A stretch of 64,000 nt of DNA from NCBI RefSeq assembly GCF_011250635.1, contig NZ_JAANNP010000001.1:962933-1026932 (forward strand), given 5' to 3'. The stretch comes from Motilibacter deserti (GTDB lineage Bacteria; Actinomycetota; Actinomycetes; Motilibacterales; Motilibacteraceae). The notes beneath the pieces were generated by a model that saw only the letters and a program-made list of their open reading frames with translations, was not told where the DNA came from and did no database searches. Position 1 is the first letter of the stretch, and the number at the start of each line of letters is the position of its first letter. Shown here one piece after another: positions 62,886-64,000 of this stretch. The position numbers were made by a program, and so were the translations under genes.

Positions 62886-64000
62886 GCGCGGACAGCCTCC
62901 GGGACGGCTTCCGCGGCGCCGGTCCGGCGGCGGGCGGACGGCAGCGTGAGCAGCAGCGCGACGGCGGCCAGCCCGATCCGGCCGGCGTCGCCGCGGCTGC
63001 GGGCGTCGTCCTCGTGGGTCACCGACAGCGCGCCGCCACCCGCGGGCAGCGCGAAGGCCTGCGCCCACGTGGCGCCGGCCGGGCCGGGAGCGGCCTGCAG
63101 CGCCTGCCCGTCGAGCGTGGCCCGCCAGCCGGCGTCCCGCGGCTCGGTCAGCACGAGCACCCGGCCCGGCTCGCCGGCGGGCAGCGTGGCCGTCGCACCG
63201 GCCCCGCGCGGGGTCGAAGGCAGCGGCTCGGCGCCGCGGCGGCCGACGAGGCGCAGCGGCGTGGCGGGCGCGGTGGCGACCTCGACCTCCCACAGGGCGT
63301 TGGGCTGCTGCTCGCCGGTCCGCCGCAGCCCCGGCACCGTGTCCAGCGCCCGCGCCAGCGCGGGGTCGACCGGCGCCTGCAGCAGGACGTAGCGGGCCCC
63401 GAAGGCGGGAAGCGCGGCGGCGGCCGTCCCGCCGCGGCCGGACGCGACGTCGGCGACCGCGGCCGACAGGGCGGCCTGCGCCTGCGCCGAGGCCGGTGTC
63501 TCGGCGTCCCCGAGCCGGGCGCCCGTGCCCCGGTCGAGCAGGTAGCTCACGGACGACAGGCCCCCGGAGAGCACCAGGGTGCGCGCCCGCTCCGGCCCGG
63601 CGGCCTCGGCTGCGACGAAGGCGGGCACCACGGAGGCCGTGCGCTCCACCGGCTTCGGCACGCCCACGGAGACCCAGCGCGCGGCGACGACGAGCGGGGC
63701 GAGCGCGGCGACGGCGGCGAGCACGACGGCCGTCGGCTGCCGCCAGCCGAAGCTGCGCTCGCGCAGCCGGATCGACGCCCCCTCCGCCCCCGCGGCCGCG
63801 GCCAGCACGAGCCCGGCGCCGGCGACGAGCGTGGCCGGGCCCGGCCAGCCCGCCACCGTCCCCGCCGGGCCGGAGCCCGTCGGCAGGGGCGTACGCGCGA
63901 CCAGGACGCCGGCGGCCATGCCGGCCAGGGCGACGGCCCAGCCCGCGGCGACCAGGCCGGGGCGCGGGCTCCAGCGGGCCACGAGGACGGCTCCGAGGGC
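62882..64000 (-). CDS. Large membrane protein, C-terminal part (probable glycosyltransferase)
   Basis: Only the last 373 codons are in the window; the frame is open to 64000. Four to five hydrophobic helices (VAAGWAVALAGMAAGVLVA, ATLVAGAGLVLAAAAGAEG, PTAVVLAAVAALAPLVVAARWVSVG) and an exterior domain (TLVLSGGLSSVSYLLDRGTGARLG, WRATLDGQALQAAPGPAG) precede a last TM helix and a short tail. Gene order (before DUF5719) fits the C-terminus of the long GT2-type membrane glycosyltransferase. The catalytic part would lie to the right of the window. Confidence 0.75.
   Translation of the reverse strand, partial: ALGAVLVARWSPRPGLVAAGWAVALAGMAAGVLVARTPLPTGSGPAGTVAGWPGPATLVAGAGLVLAAAAGAEGASIRLRERSFGWRQPTAVVLAAVAALAPLVVAARWVSVGVPKPVERTASVVPAFVAAEAAGPERARTLVLSGGLSSVSYLLDRGTGARLGDAETPASAQAQAALSAAVADVASGRGGTAAAALPAFGARYVLLQAPVDPALARALDTVPGLRRTGEQQPNALWEVEVATAPATPLRLVGRRGAEPLPSTPRGAGATATLPAGEPGRVLVLTEPRDAGWRATLDGQALQAAPGPAGATWAQAFALPAGGGALSVTHEDDARSRGDAGRIGLAAVALLLTLPSARRRTGAAEAVPEAVRA

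Overview
The window is about 74% GC by eye. It has dense, short-spaced genes, many GTG starts, frequent 4-bp ATGA/GTGA overlaps, and actinobacterial hallmark genes: mtrA-mtrB-lpqB, manB next to Trm112/SIS/DUF3499, DUF5719, SigE-family sigma factors, DUF3140 and SpoIIM/RDD. This points to a chromosomal segment of a high-GC Actinomycetota species, probably an environmental actinomycete. I see no rRNA, tRNA, CRISPR, IS element or prophage. Base composition looks uniform apart from a few AT-richer promoters.

Layout. 1-2840: the minus-strand mtrA-mtrB-lpqB envelope-sensing operon, with lpqB cut by the window edge. 3050-8803: a plus-strand operon of a membrane protein, DUF4129, DUF4350, MoxR ATPase and DUF58, followed by SpoIIM and RDD genes (11240-13266) that usually accompany it. 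8874-11227: an uncharacterised protein and a divergent HxlR regulator/NAD-epimerase pair. 13470-16550: a two-gene K+/H+ antiporter and an MFS transporter. 16569-25388: GOLPH3-like protein, lipoprotein, small secreted proteins, YchJ, a GGDEF-EAL protein, a DUF72 protein and a DUF222-HNH protein.

25672-30001 is the most distinctive block. A MerR-type regulator overlaps canonical ahcY, which is followed by a second, archaeal-type SAH-hydrolase paralogue with altered catalytic residues. A divergent adenosine/adenine deaminase could remove the adenosine made by SAH cleavage. 30014-36788: PPOX, SDR and TOPRIM genes, two SigE-family sigma factors each overlapping a membrane-protein gene, a methyltransferase and a secreted internally duplicated protein. 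36778-38822: DUF3140 and a Na+/H+ antiporter broken by one extra G in a G8 run. 38835-44876: a winged-helix protein, a lipoprotein, a cyclase/ThDP-enzyme pair and an M13 peptidase. 45637-48131: a Tat-exported ferritin-like protein, then a tiny membrane protein coupled to an NRAMP transporter. 48178-55104: DUF445, DUF427, EamA, GNAT, M28 peptidase, and an AraC/rhodanese divergent pair.

55076-57255: a MarR-controlled MFS transporter fused to a universal-stress domain. 57398-64000: the conserved mannose-metabolism and envelope block (SIS isomerase, Trm112, manB, DUF3499, zincin-like protein, DUF5719, glycosyltransferase C-terminus). A perfect rho-independent terminator closes the SIS end of this block, and a 28-bp-arm palindrome with two DnaA-box-like 9-mers separates the zincin-like and DUF5719 genes.

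A recurring oddity is short tandem duplications (14-30 bp units) lying on or just after stop codons of at least five genes. Coordinates of starts were chosen from ribosome-binding sites, overlaps and family length. No database searches were possible.
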